This document shows, piece by piece, positions 34,576 to 46,332 of a stretch of DNA of 64,000 nucleotides. Under the pieces are notes generated by a model. The model did no database searches, was not told the origin of the DNA, and saw only the letters and a list, made by a program, of their open reading frames with translations. The stretch is taken from the NCBI GenBank assembly GCA_035772785.1, contig JAOCPU010000003.1, positions 62,001 through 126,000 of the forward strand, read 5' to 3'. Numbering within the stretch: the first letter of the stretch is position 1; every line of letters begins with the position of its first letter. A program made the translations under genes and the position numbers. Origin of the DNA: Phlebiopsis flavidoalba. Its lineage: Eukaryota; Basidiomycota; Agaricomycetes; Polyporales; Phanerochaetaceae.

Positions 34576-37500
34576 ATGGACAGCAACGGCAGCCCGAGCG
34601 CAGTCAAGAAGCAGGAGGACATGGACGGCAATGACCACAAGGCTACGGGCAAGGACACGAAACCACCCGTCAGAACGCTCAACAGAGTACCACGTACGAT
34701 GTCTCCAGCCTGCACTGTGACCACTATTTGACGTAACCTCCGCTTCCTAGGTGCCTGTGTAAGTGCTGGAGCTCGGTCTCGCGTTCCGTGATGTGACCTT
34801 CACCTCGATCAGAATGCATGTCGCAAGCAGAAAATGAGGTGCGAGGGGGCAGAGAACCCCCCTTGCAGACGATGTCGCCACGCAGGTCTCGAGTGTCTGT
34901 TCGAAAAGCCCCAGCGAGAAGCGAGTCTCACCGGTGAGGCTGGTCTTGAGTAAGTCGCGTTCCGTGTCCATCGCGACAGCACTGACTGTCCCCAGACGCA
35001 TCCGGAGTCTCGAAAACCACGTCGCCGAAATTCGACAGTCGCAAAAATGTTATTCAGAATACGCTGGCCGAAATTGCAGCCCATCTCCGGGGAGGCTCGC
35101 ATTTCCCTGCCCGTTCCCCTTCAGTCTATCCGGCCCAACTTTGCTCACACCAATCCCCCGAGCGTTCACTCGGTGGGTTCGCCGAACATCTCGACGCCGA
35201 CCGCTGGCCCCCACCCGCCGTCCCTGATGGTTTGACACTGCGCATACCCCTACCCCGGGCGGTAGTTCTCTCACGCCGTCGCATATGATGAATCGTCAGC
35301 ACCGGGACTCGATTTCCAGCGCATATCAGAGCCCTCCGTTGAGCGCAGCCGCGCACAGGGTTGCAGGCGCTGGAGACATGCATCCTCCTCAGGCTCACCC
35401 CAAACAACGTCTATGGCCAGCCGGGGCAAGTAGGTCCTCATGGCACTACCCTCCCCCCGTTCTCATCACTTGAAACGATGGGTCCCCCTCGTGGACAGCC
35501 CAGCAACATCTCGTCCATGCGGTATCATCCCGCTGATTCATCGCGTCAGCACTCCAGGGGTATGAACGGTCCAGGGCGGCCTCTGGATCTAAGAGAGCTC
35601 TCCCCACGTCATCTAACGTTACGAGCGCAGATTCAACGGACGCAGAAGAGGGACGACGACGGGCTGCCCGCGCCAGGGCTGGTTGCTCCGTGGGAAGTTC
35701 TGCGGAGCCTTGCTGATGTTGCAATAGAACGAGCCGCCCAGGTATCAGTAAACCACGATATATATGGCAGCCATACTAATATTTCGGGCAATTTTTTATA
35801 GGAGAACGGCGAAGGAAGTGAGCCGCTGAGTCGACCGAGAACTTCGTCCCCGGAACCGCGTCACCCTCGCCCGGCGAAGCGCAGAAAGGTACAGCACAAG
35901 GCGGCTGCAGCCACGATCCTGCCCGACGGTGCGTGAGCTAGATTATATTAACTTTCTATCAGCAACCTAATCTCCACCCTAGTTGTTACCAAGAAAATAA
36001 TTTCAGAGACAGAAGCGCGGAGCTATTCAGGATGTCAGTTGTCGGTGTTTCTCTATTCAAATCTCCCGACGTTTATGTTATCTGTTTTAGATTCTACCAC
36101 GGATGTTCTACGTTCTTGCCCGTGTTCGACGTCAATATCGACACTTACGATGCGCTGCATGAACGATCTCCCTTCGCTGTTGATTGTATTTGTATGATAG
36201 CGGCTCGCGTACGCGACGGCGGAGGTACGCGAACAAGCCGTCATCGAAGGAGACTCCTACTGACTGGCGCTTCCAGGCGAGCCCAGTGAAACATTCTTGA
36301 AATGTCAAGAGGAAGTACAGACCATATCATGCACCAGTCTGTTTTCGCCTGTCATGCGCCAAGAGGCCGTCCAAGCTATGGGTGAGCATGGTAAACCATG
36401 CACCTCCTCATCGCCACCTGACATACTGGTGTAGTTTCTGGTATCCGGATGGTCTGAAAATGGCTGGCTTTCCGGAGGACATGCAGTCCGGATGGCTATG
36501 GAGATTTGTGCGCGCTCTCGATTTGGTGCCGTAGATGGGAGCGCCCTTGGCTAATCTCGCTTTGACAGCTATGCACAAAGCGTGGCCCGAGTTGCTCAAG
36601 AAAATGCAAGCCAACAAAGTGTCGACCACAGCAAAGGAGCGTCAATTGGTTATCTCAGCTCGTACTTGGTTTTTGCCTCTACATATTCGAACATCAGTGA
36701 GTCAGGTTCCACTACAGCGTTGCTTAGGTCCTCAACGTTCGCAGGATGTCGTATGGCACTGGGCGACCTGCGATCCTAAAGGATGATGAAAGTATCAGGA
36801 ACTGTCGCCTTCTGTTACAGCATCCCTTAGCCATCGAAGATGACATGCGATTGGTGTCGATGGTTGAACTGATGGCCATCCGCGAGAGAGTCCATAACAA
36901 TCTCGCGCCGTTTTTTTCGATAGGCCTGTTGAGGACACCACTTTCAACATTCTTCGTGACGCAGAGCTGGAATTCAGACACTGGTACCAGACTTGGATCA
37001 GGCGTTCTCACAGAAATATGAGGATGCGGGTTCGTCGTGCATCTTCTTTCGGTGGCATACTCATCCTGACAGGTCCACAGCATTCTATAGACAGAGCTTG
37101 CAGCACCAGTATCTCACGGCTCAATTGTTCCATAATGCAACTGCTCTGAGGGGTATTGAGGTGCCCGAAGACGTGCAGAAGATGTTACCTGGCCAAAAGG
37201 AACTTGCGATCAAGTCAATCCCAATAGGTCACCAGATCCTGGACATCACTGTCAATTCGCAAGCCTACATGGAGGGTATGAAATATGGTGAGTCCCAGAC
37301 CAATTATTCGCCTCCGATGCGTGAAACTCACCGACCATCAGCTGTGCATTACACACATGCCACGGCAACGTTCTGTGCTTCGTTCTTGCTCAGATTGGCC
37401 CGCTTGTTGTACGTACCGAGTTGTAGTAGTAGGATCACTCGTAACCTCACCCCCTTCTAGCCCGGATCAATGCAACATGAACGAAGTTAGGATGCTTGTG

Positions 37501-38012
37501 GAGAGCCTCGCAACACAGCTATCAGAAGGTACGTGGTCATCAATGAGACGTTGACCTTAACCAACCCAAACTGCTAGTACCCCGGAAAACGATACGCTAT
37601 CACGCTTCAGCTCATGCTCAAACGTTTCCGAAGGCGCAAAAACCGGATCGATGTCACAATCGCCTCAGCTGCCGCGGCCTACTCACCGTGGCTCCACCGA
37701 TGGGTCTCACTCCCAGGACATGTCAATGGGACATCCCATGGCACAACATCCTCAAAAACGCAACGATGTCTCCCACGTATGGCACGACTTTCACGACACA
37801 CCCAGAATCAGTGGCCCACATGGGCTCTAATATGCCACCACCGCAGCGCTCACATGGATCCCTACACCGGTGCTGCTAACATAGACACGATCTGGCGGGC
37901 TTTCGAGGCCACCGCCGGAGACCAATTGCCCGTATGGCTGTCTGATGACCAGACACTGGGCGGAGCGTCCTTCTCTCAACATGGTATTGACGCGTTCTTG
38001 TTTGCCGAATGA
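34576..38012 (+). CDS. Zn(II)2Cys6 transcription factor with fungal-specific TF domain
   Basis: Predicted nuclear regulator. The start at 34,576 gives MDSNGSPSAVKKQEDMDGND. After an intron the binuclear zinc cluster is read at about 34,806-34,880 (ACRKQKMRCEG, then NPPCRRCRHAGLEC) with a following basic/hydrophobic linker. IRSLENHVAEIRQ (about 34,999-35,035) is a short coiled coil for dimerisation. A long Ser/Pro/His-rich linker follows. The fungal-specific transcription factor domain starts near 36,090 (FYHGCSTFLPVFDVNIDTYD) and continues through LRTPLSTF near 36,930 and LAIKSIPIGHQILDITVNSQ near 37,205. The C-terminus reads FSQHGIDAFLFAE, with the stop at 38,010-38,012. The first cluster cysteine is at an exon edge, and there are frame breaks and many introns. 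Target genes are unknown. Confidence 0.82.
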
Positions 38013-38434
38013 CTATCTACCTGCAGCTCCTCAAATCTGGTGAGATGTCTACGATTGCTTTGTTGCTACTGTATAATACATTTGCTTTACTCTTGGGATG
38101 TCTGTCCTTTTGGGATGCACTTGTTCGAGAGAACTTTTGGAGATTCTGTATTGCTTTTCGGATACCACCTTATGTCGCATGTACTCGCTTTCATCTAGCA
38201 TTTCTCTGTATCCACGGATGTATCGTTCCTCGCTTGTCACGATTTTATACATTGATTTTCACCGTATCCCCTTGACTCTCCAGCGCACGCGGCTCGGGCC
38301 CGCGCATGGCGTCGGTCGCGCGCGGGCGCACCGGCGTCTCGCGCTACAAGCGCCCATTCTGCGCTCATCCTCCATTACTTAGACGCTGGCAAGTTTTTTG
38401 GCGTACTACCACTCAGTCTGTGTCTCACACTGCT

Positions 38435-41400
38435 ATGCCTGTCGCTGTTGACGCGCTCCCTGAAGGGGCACCGTCGCAACTGCTAAACAGCGAAGACGCG
38501 ACTGTGCCACTACCTCAGGAATCGCCGAAGAAAACACGGGGCCCGCGAAAGAACAAGAGGCAGGATGCTGAGGCGGAGCAGCCTATAGCAGGGTCCTCAA
38601 ATGTGACGGACGAGTGGGCGTGGAGGTCGTTGACGGAGTCTTCTGCCAGCAATGTCCCGCCGGTGTTTACAAAGGATGGAAGGGTGCGTTGCCCATTCCG
38701 AGCTCTGCGTGGTATCGCTTACGCCCCAGTGTTCAGCTACTTCTTCTCAGCTTCTGGTCCCGCAGTGAAGATACACTCGGTCGAGACTGGACACCGTTGT
38801 TTCCACCTTGAGCCCCGCGAACTCGTCTAGTCAACCTGGATGCCTACTGGCTACGGCGATGCGGTCACTTCAATGGTATTGAGTCCGCACAATCCATTTC
38901 AGCTGCTCACAGCATCACTGGACGGATGCATCAGACTGTGGGACTTCGTGGAAGCGGTCTTGCTACAGACCATTGATATCCAGAAGCCTATTCTTCAAAT
39001 CGCGGCACACGAAAAATTCAAGAATGAAGTGTGCGTTGCAGTTTCTCGAGGGACAAAAAGCTCAATATCCACCGTATGTCAATTTCTTTTCCCAGCGCAT
39101 TCACGTCTCATAGATGATTGTAGGGAACCCCACGGGAGAGGACAAACGCTTCGGTCATGACAGTGTCTTTGATACCGACAGCGGCGACAAGCAGCTCGCG
39201 GTCCAGAAGCCCTCGGGTACTCGTCTCATTGGCAAGGCTCGCTACACGTTTGGTCTGTCGTATTCTCCAGTGGCGCTTGGCTTGTCGCCATCGGCGGTCA
39301 CAAGGCATATGTCTGCAGAACCTCCGACTTGAAGGCCGGCTTCACGAAACTCGCCACTCGTGTCTCCCGAGAAGCTGACTTGTTTGGCTTTCCACCCCTC
39401 CGAAGACTTCTTTGCCACTGGCGACGGGAAGGGTATTGTTCGGCTCTGGTACTGTTTGAACGATAGTATTCCTACCGGTGTCTCCGACGTTGAGAAGAAG
39501 GCGCCAACTACAACTCTCCACTGGCACGCTCATGCTGTCTCCTCGCTAGCATTCACCGCCAATGGTGCCTACCTTCTCAGCGGTGGTGAAGAAGCAGTTT
39601 TGGTCATTTGGCAGCTGCACACAGGAAAGAAGGAGTTCGTTCCCCGTGTCGGTTCACCCATCGCTAGCATAACGCTCTCTACTGCGCGGTCTCGTGAGGA
39701 AGAGTATCTTCTGGGCTTGAGCGACGCTTCATTTGCTTTCGTAAGATCTGGGACGCTTCGGATTTCAAGGACTATCGCGAAAGTCAAGCTAGGTGCGACA
39801 AGCCCTACTACTCTTACTATCTGTTGCTGAAGTGTGTACGTAGACCCTGCCATCACAACCGATAGACCTTCATCGAGCACAGCTGTGCCTCTCGCTGCAC
39901 ACTCCGTCTCATCCTCCCTCCTCTTGCCATCTTCACACCCTTCATCGCTACAAACTACTCTCCCTTAACGTCGACCCTCATCTCCGAACTGGAAGTTTCT
40001 CCCAGCAACCGGGTCTCACGCAGAGAAGACAAAACGCTCGAGCCGAGCAGGGTAGAATTTTGCCACTACATCAGATTCAGGCGACTGGTTGGCTACCGTA
40101 GACTCAAGACCAGCAGTAGACGGATTCCGCGGCGAGGTGTATCTCAAGATATGGTGGTGGGATCGGAAAGCTGGCAGCTGGGTGTTGAACACTAGGATTG
40201 ATAGGCCGCATGGTCTCAAAAAGATAACTGCTGTTACTTTCCGACCTCGCGTTAAGGATTCAGCAGCATTAAGCCTAGTCACTTGCAGGACAGGATGGTG
40301 CTACCAAAATTTGGGGTATTCGCTCGACCACCAGTAAGTCTGGGGCCCACCGAAAGTACGTCGTAAATTCGTAATCTACCACTTCATGAGCTAAGTTCGC
40401 TATTGTAGACTTTTGGGTCGCTAGGTCGACTTTACGCTCCCGTTCAGAAATACCATCACATTGTGGCCTGGTCATACGACGGTTCCCTGATGTCTGTGGC
40501 CTCTGGGTCATATGTGGTTCTGTACGACCCTGCAACAACCCTCGCGCTTAGGACCATAATGTGCCCCCGAATGCGAGTTCGTATCGTCTACAACATTCAT
40601 CGGCAAGGCGAGCCGATATCTTGCGATACAAAGCCATACCGACCTGGTCTTGTGGGATCTCGTGACGGAGGGTGGTGCGTATTGTTACCCCGACGCATCT
40701 GATAAACGACTGACCCCTTTCATAGTACAATGGCAGTATCAAAGTTACTGCTCCATCTCTCAGGTGTTCTCTCACCACCGTGACGAAAACCTTCGTCGTG
40801 CTTGAGTCGGATGTACGCAACTCACAGACTCAAGTGCTAAGATTCTCCCCATCCTCTCCCGAACCGGTGTCTTCCCATGTTCTGCCCTTCCGCCTCGTTA
40901 GCACGGCCCCGTGCCCACCACGTTGGCTACTATCGAACGATCCAAGTTCATTTGCCTTCGTTGGCATCACGCATACATGGAGCGCCGTCATTTTCGGCGA
41001 CCACATACGCCTTGCAGATGCAGACGAGACCTCCGCTCGTGGTCTCGCTGGCGCTGCTCCGGTCACGACAAAGACCCTTTTCCAGGATATCTTCGGTCGC
41101 TCCGCTCTTAACGACTTGACTACTCGGAATACGAATGTACCTGCGCCTGCACAAGGGTCTACTTGGAAAGGGAAAGAGGTCGAGAGGATCTTCGATACGC
41201 CCGCGTATCTCATGCCGCCCATCGGGTCAATATTTGGACTCTCTCATGGACGAGTTCCTCACACACCCCGCGCGGAGACGAATGAAGTATCAACGGTCGA
41301 GGCAGAAAATGACACAGAGGGACAAGACGTCGATGTGGAAATGGAGGGCGTCGAACCGTCAATCGTCGTGGGCAACAGGTTGGAGCGTATAGTGGACCAC

Positions 41401-41558
41401 CGTGAGATGACCTCCATGATTGAACTATTCAGACATCATGGATTGCACTGTGAGTTGTAACTTAGTTCCATGCTCTACACGCGATTTATGTTTTTGGAAA
41501 AAAGCAGCAGCAACCACAACTGCTACCCCAAAAGGCCGGTGCCAATGACAAACGGTAA
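38435..41558 (+). CDS. NAN1: WD40 protein, WDR75/Nan1 (Utp17) homologue of the SSU processome
   Basis: Nucleolar t-UTP component expected to link rDNA transcription to 18S rRNA processing. The start at 38,435 gives MPVAVDALPEG and a basic tail (KKTRGPRKNKRQ). WD40 blades follow: YFFSASGPAVKIHSVETGH (about 38,740-38,795) and LTASLDGCIRLWDFVEAVLL (38,908-38,964). LTCLAFHPSEDFFATGDGKG is at 39,375-39,434, then HWHAHAVSSLAFTANGAYLL (39,523-39,581). A second propeller includes AWSYDGSLMSVASGSYVVLY (40,463-40,522). The C-terminal region has an acidic stretch (ENDTEGQDVDVEMEG) and EMTSMIELFRHHGLHC near 41,405-41,450, followed by a small last exon. Introns and frame changes break the repeats. The family assignment rests on the overall WDR75-like order. 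Confidence 0.75.
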
Positions 41559-41912
41559 CCATAAAGCCAGTGGGCTCCGAATGGTGTCACAAACTCTGCT
41601 CCCCAACGGCGTGTCGAAACCGAACGGTGTCACACCAAAGACCTTGTCTCATGCGTCTAGCATCGCGTCGGTAGATGCGGAGCAACTGTCGCCTAATAAG
41701 ACGGACTTCGTCAGTGAAAGCTGGACAGAAACGCAAAAAAGTCCATTGACGCATAATCCTGTAGCACTTGTCAGGGCTGTCGTTGCATATCATGTTATTA
41801 ATCATCGCATACATATCCTACCATTCTTTCGCACAATTTTAGTGATGTCGTGGGATTGGCTGTAGGACAGCTTGATCAGACCGTGGGTGGGTATTATAAA
41901 TGAACTGGTATT

Positions 41913-43053
41913 CTAGTTCGTAAGTCGACGAGCCGCATTAGCATGCTGTTCGTCGGCATCTGTATACACCATGAGCCTTCTTACCCTAAGGTTGTGTAGA
42001 TATCCGTTCATGAAGCTAATCTCCGTGGTCCGCCCCCCGCTTGATGTCCATAAGCATGGACGAGTAATTCCTCGCAGTGACTTGCGCGACCCGCTCGACC
42101 TCGCTAATGAGCGCGGTCTTGGTAAGCTCGGGAACGGAAACTCGGTGTTGCGCTCGCGGCTCGACGCACGCGTGTGCCGTAGGTCTGCGCCGCGGTACTG
42201 CCGCGCGGAACGCGTTCGCGGCCTCGAGGCAGACACGCTCACGCAGATGGCGCGGCCGCTGGCGTGCTCGAGCACCGGCGCCGTTCTTGCAGCCCATGAG
42301 CGCGGTGAGCGGGTGAGCACCGCGTTCACGACGACCTTGCGCCGCAGCGCCATCTGAATCGTGTAGAACGACTGCCAGTCGACGTTCAGTGCGCCGCCGT
42401 GCCCGTCAGCGCAGCGATTGCGTGCCGTAGGGAATCGAAACGCGACAGGGATGATGCCTCCTCGGCTTCGTGCGCGATGTCCGTCCAGGTTTAGGTCCGG
42501 GTAGGACCGCTTCGAAGTCCTGCGTCTGTCCCTCAGGTAATATGCCGAGCTGGATTCCGCCCACGCCAGCATGGACTACGTGCATGTAATCTTTGAGGAA
42601 CGCGCCGTGGGTGATGGAGGCGAGCACACAAAGTGCGGACGGCGGTCGGGGGTTACGGAAAATGTCGCGGATGAGGGCCTCGTAAATACCCATGCCGTTC
42701 TGCATGAGGACGATGGTGCTGTTCGGGGTGATACGTGGGAGGAGCGCACAGATGGTATTAACGGTATGGTGCGCCTTGACGCATACGATAGGGAGTCGAT
42801 GGGGGACGTTTTGGAGGTCGCGGGCTCGTGTCTATGGTCGAATGTCTCGTGCTGGAACCCGGACTGGTGAATGACAATGCCGTTCCGTTCCACCAAAACT
42901 GGGGGAGGATGGGTTGATGGCGTTGGCAGCATGTTTTGCGCTCTTTGTTGTGAATGAGAGTAATGGAGTGGTGAGTTGGGACAGTTTTGTCGCAGGTGTG
43001 TGAAGCAAGTAGGCATGCCCAATGGGTCCCAAGCCGAGAACATGAAAGCGCAT
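41913..43053 (-). CDS. 2-dehydropantoate 2-reductase (ketopantoate reductase)
   Basis: NADPH-dependent reduction of ketopantoate to pantoate in vitamin B5/CoA synthesis. The start at 43,053 gives MRFHVLGLGPIG, the Rossmann GxGxxG motif in its N-terminal position. IDSLIVCVKAHHTVNTIC is near 42,800-42,755. NSTIVLMQNGMGIYEALIRD at about 42,733-42,675 contains the family's QNG motif. ASITHGAFLKDYMHVVHAG is at about 42,625-42,565. The C-terminal helical domain has QSFYTIQMALRRKVVVNAVL near 42,380-42,325. ELTKTALISEVERVAQVTAR and the substrate-binding SSMLMDIKRG lie near 42,130-42,035. The final intron (about 41,962-41,986) joins MNGYLHNLG to MPTNSMLMRLVDLRTN, with the stop at 41,913. Small frame changes are visible, but all functional blocks are present. 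Confidence 0.88.
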
Positions 43054-44709
43054 AGCACGTCAGCAGCGTCGACTGGTGCAGTGCGAGGCGTGAAGATGTG
43101 TGGTAGCGCACCGGTCAGAAAGCTCAGCTATGTTTGATGCTAATTGTTCGGGTGGTTAGCATAGTCTGCGGGCTCTTTACATACAGCACACGAACCTTTC
43201 GGAACGAACACGACCACGTCTCCTCCTCCTCCCTCCCCAGAGCCAGCGGGTGGTACGACCAAGCAAAGTACAGGTGGTTTTGTCAGTGCGTGTGAAGAGT
43301 GAATTCGTCCAGCACCGCATAGCCCAGGTGCCACCTACGGCGCTGGTCACGTCTTCCGTTGCAGGAGTCGGACGCTTGCAGCGAGCAAGTTCGCAAACCT
43401 CGCAAGCGCCGGAAGATCGGCCAGTCATGGGCGCCTCCACACGTACCACTCATAGCGCCCGTATTCCTCATCGCACGCGAACGTTGTTCACGACCACCAT
43501 CTCCTCCAAGGGCGCAATGTGGGCTGTTGAACCCTTCTTGCAAACCAAAAACGTTACCTCATGAAACTTTTCGACCAGGACTCATGCGAGTCCATTGTTG
43601 ACCTTCTCCTTTTGAGCTGCTCCGCCGGAAAACTGGGACTTGTTTTTCGCCCGCTGGTCGTTTACTACAACGTGGACGCGGCTGCCCTGTCCCGGCACTC
43701 TCTTCACAACATCCATTGATCTGGTTCGCTTCAAATTCTGTGGAAAGAAACAAAAAGAAATGGCCTGGGAACACTTGCCAGGTATGTCAAGAGATGCTCG
43801 TTCGTGATTGATGCACATCTGCGCAGGACTGAGCCCAGTGGTACGGGCGGCGGTGGCTCCATCTCCGTGTTGTCGTTTCGAAGCGGACCCGGAGCCTTCT
43901 ATGTCAAAAAGTAACAAGAAGAAGGAGCGGGTCTATGGTCTTGTACTACGGCAGGTACCCATACCAATCACTGTATTCCCACAAGAACGAATCTAGAATG
44001 CGGACAAACTATTCACGAATGTCTGCGTGACTCTGGACGGGTTCTCACTGTGTAATCATATTCGGATTCCGTTTGCAAACGCAATACTTCGTCGCAATCT
44101 TGAATATGCACGCGTCCGCATGCTCTTTTAGATATTAAAGGGTTTTAAGTGAGTTTGTTCGTTCTACCGTACTCCCGTACTTCCCGTACTGCTCTGAGCA
44201 TGCAGTGTATATCTTACCCCAGCCTGTTTTTCTTCCCGCTAGCGAGAGCAAGACACTCTGGCGCAGCACCTCTGAGCCAAGCTCCCAAGATCTCACCGCT
44301 CACAGGGGATGGTGCGCTAGCTGTTGGTCGGTCCGTGACACTTTCATGACAAAACGGGGCAATGTCGGTCGAACAGGAAGTCTGGGGCGCCGATCTCCTA
44401 GTCGTAAGGATGACTGTCTACTGTGCGAACAGGTCCTCCTTGTCTGGTGTAGGGGGGCAAACACAGCAGGATACTGGAGGTAGTAAAGTTCTTTTGGATA
44501 TAAACTATCTTACTTCGCGTCCACCTGAACTTGAACCGTCTTGAGAGGCGCATTGCCTGTTGAGTAAGTATATCCGAACAGTCCACAGCGTCGGGAGGAA
44601 CTTGAGTCCATCGATAAACGATCCAGCCAATGATTCTGTCCTTTCGTCATGTGCACTTCTCGCGCGCCGGCCCGCCGCCGTCGCGCTCGCTGTCTCTCTC
44701 GCTCCGTAC
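43054..44709. other. 1.65-kb region between divergent genes, no assigned gene
   Basis: Upstream of both the ketopantoate reductase (minus) and the aldo-keto reductase (plus). Minus-strand frames at 43,917-43,582 (KRTRSMDVVKRVPGQGSRVH) and 43,334-43,140 (PKGSCAVCKEPADYANHPNN) look somewhat protein-like and might belong to a small unrecognised gene with Cys pairs. No family could be named and no splice chain was established. Confidence 0.35.
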
Positions 44710-44716
44710 TATAAAG
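44710..44716 (+). promoter_or_regulatory. TATA box of the aldo-keto reductase gene
   Basis: TATAAAG at 44,710-44,716 lies 65 bp upstream of the ATG at 44,781. It is followed by a pyrimidine-rich stretch (tctctcctctctctcgtcc) typical of highly expressed fungal genes with short 5' leaders. Confidence 0.65.
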
Positions 44717-44780
44717 CCCCGCCCAGTTTCAGTCTCGATTCCATCTCTCCTCTCTCTCGTCCTCCACGACCACCACCGCT

Positions 44781-46332
44781 ATGGCCACCATTTCGCTCAA
44801 GCGTACCGGCTCCAAGGTCCGTGTTCTGCATTGTACATTTGTTGATTTGCTGACCGACGCCTCTAGATGCCCGTTGTGGGGTGAGATACACGTTCACTGC
44901 GTGTCGATCTATGATACTTATACAGATACTGCGATATGAAGCTTCGGTCTCTGGAAGGTATGTGGGATCACCCATGCCACCGCCTTACGTTTTCTAAGAG
45001 TCTCGTGTAGGTCCCCAGGCCCCAGTGCGCGGACGTAAGCATGAACAATGACGTCGACCACACACGCGGCTCATGCTAGCCATCTAGACTGTCTACAACG
45101 CCCTCAAGGCCGGCTACCGTCTCCTCGACGGCGCTGGTGACTACGGAAACGAGAAGGAGGCAGGCGAGGGTCTCGCTCGCGCCATCAAGGACGGCATCGT
45201 CAAGCGCGAGGATGTCTGTGAGTACGCCGGATACGTGGCCCGGCTTCCCGCTTTGTTGACGTCACTACCTTCGCAGTCATTACCTCCAAGGTCTGTCCGC
45301 ACGCGACAATTGAAAAATGTATGTCTTAAGACGTTTGACAGCTCTGGAACACCTACCACCAGAAGGAGCGCGTAAGTAGACCCTTTAAATTCGTAACCGC
45401 GTACGAGCATAGCTCATGCATGTGGCACGGTCAGGCCAAGGAGCTTGCCAAGTACCAGCTTGACCTCTGGGGTATTGAGTACTTCGACCTCTACCTGATC
45501 CACTTCCCCATCTCCCTCGAGGATGTCAACATCAAGGACAAGTACCCTCCCGAGTGGTGGGGACTTGACGGAAAGGTCCACCCTAGTAAGTCTGCAATTT
45601 TTGATACCTGCGCGTTTACTGAGAATGGCCTAGCCAAGGTTCCCATCCGTGAAACCTGGGAGGCGTTGGAAGAAATCGCTGATGCCGGTCTCGCCAAGAA
45701 CATCGGTGTTAGGTTCGTTTGCTATGAGATCCCTCCAACATCCCATCCGATTAACACCGTGTTCGTAGCAACTTCCAGGGATCCCTTCTCATTGATCTGC
45801 TGCGGTATGCTCGCATCGAGCCGGCCGTAAACCAGGTCGAACTCCACCCCTACCTCGCGCCAGAAGAAGCTCGTCGCTCTCTGCAAGGAGCTCGACATCG
45901 CCATCACCGCCTACTCATCCCTCGGCCCCCAGAGCTATCTCGAGCTCGGTGCCCACCACGGCGTACCCAGCCTTCTCCAACACGATGCCATCAACTCCAT
46001 TGCATCCGCGACTGGCAAGAGTATGTTGTCCCATTTCTTGGGCGTAAAATTTCCTAAGTCGCTTTCTAGGCCCCGCTCAGGTCTTGCTCCGGTGGTCCGT
46101 CCAGCAGGGCCTGGCTGTCATCCCTAAGAGCAACAACCACGACCGCCTGCTGAGCAACCTCCAGGTCACCGAGTTCACTCTGTCCGAGGAACAGGTGAAG
46201 GGCCATTGATGCTCTCGACATCAACCTGCGTGTAAGTCGCCTCTACTTCTCGTGGTATGAAACGAAGCTCACCGGTCGTGCAGCTCAACGACCCCTCAAG
46301 ACATTCACCCTGGCCTCGGTATTTTTGCCTAG
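44781..46332 (+). CDS. Aldo-keto reductase, D-xylose-reductase-like
   Basis: NAD(P)H-dependent cytosolic reductase of the AKR superfamily, closest in pattern to fungal xylose/aldose reductases. Seven or more short introns interrupt it. From ATG 44,781: [12 protein letters not shown], then MPVVG and FGLWKV. The catalytic Asp and Tyr lie in [19 protein letters not shown] (about 45,117-45,172). The catalytic Lys is in ITSKLWNTYH and the catalytic His in FDLYLIHFP (about 45,484-45,510). LTKSN-type cofactor binding appears as VIPKSN near 46,118-46,135. The end reads LNDP, then [10 protein letters not shown], with TAG at 46,330-46,332. Single extra bases at about 45,860, 46,201 and 46,296 break an otherwise perfect frame. 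With those set aside, length and catalytic tetrad match a full-size enzyme. Confidence 0.9.

Noticed and set aside
43359..43601. Possible second Zn cluster (SDACSEQVRKPRKRRKIGQ)
   Set aside because: The cysteine spacing CX2CX6CX5-12CX2CX6-8C is not present, so the resemblance is only to a basic stretch.
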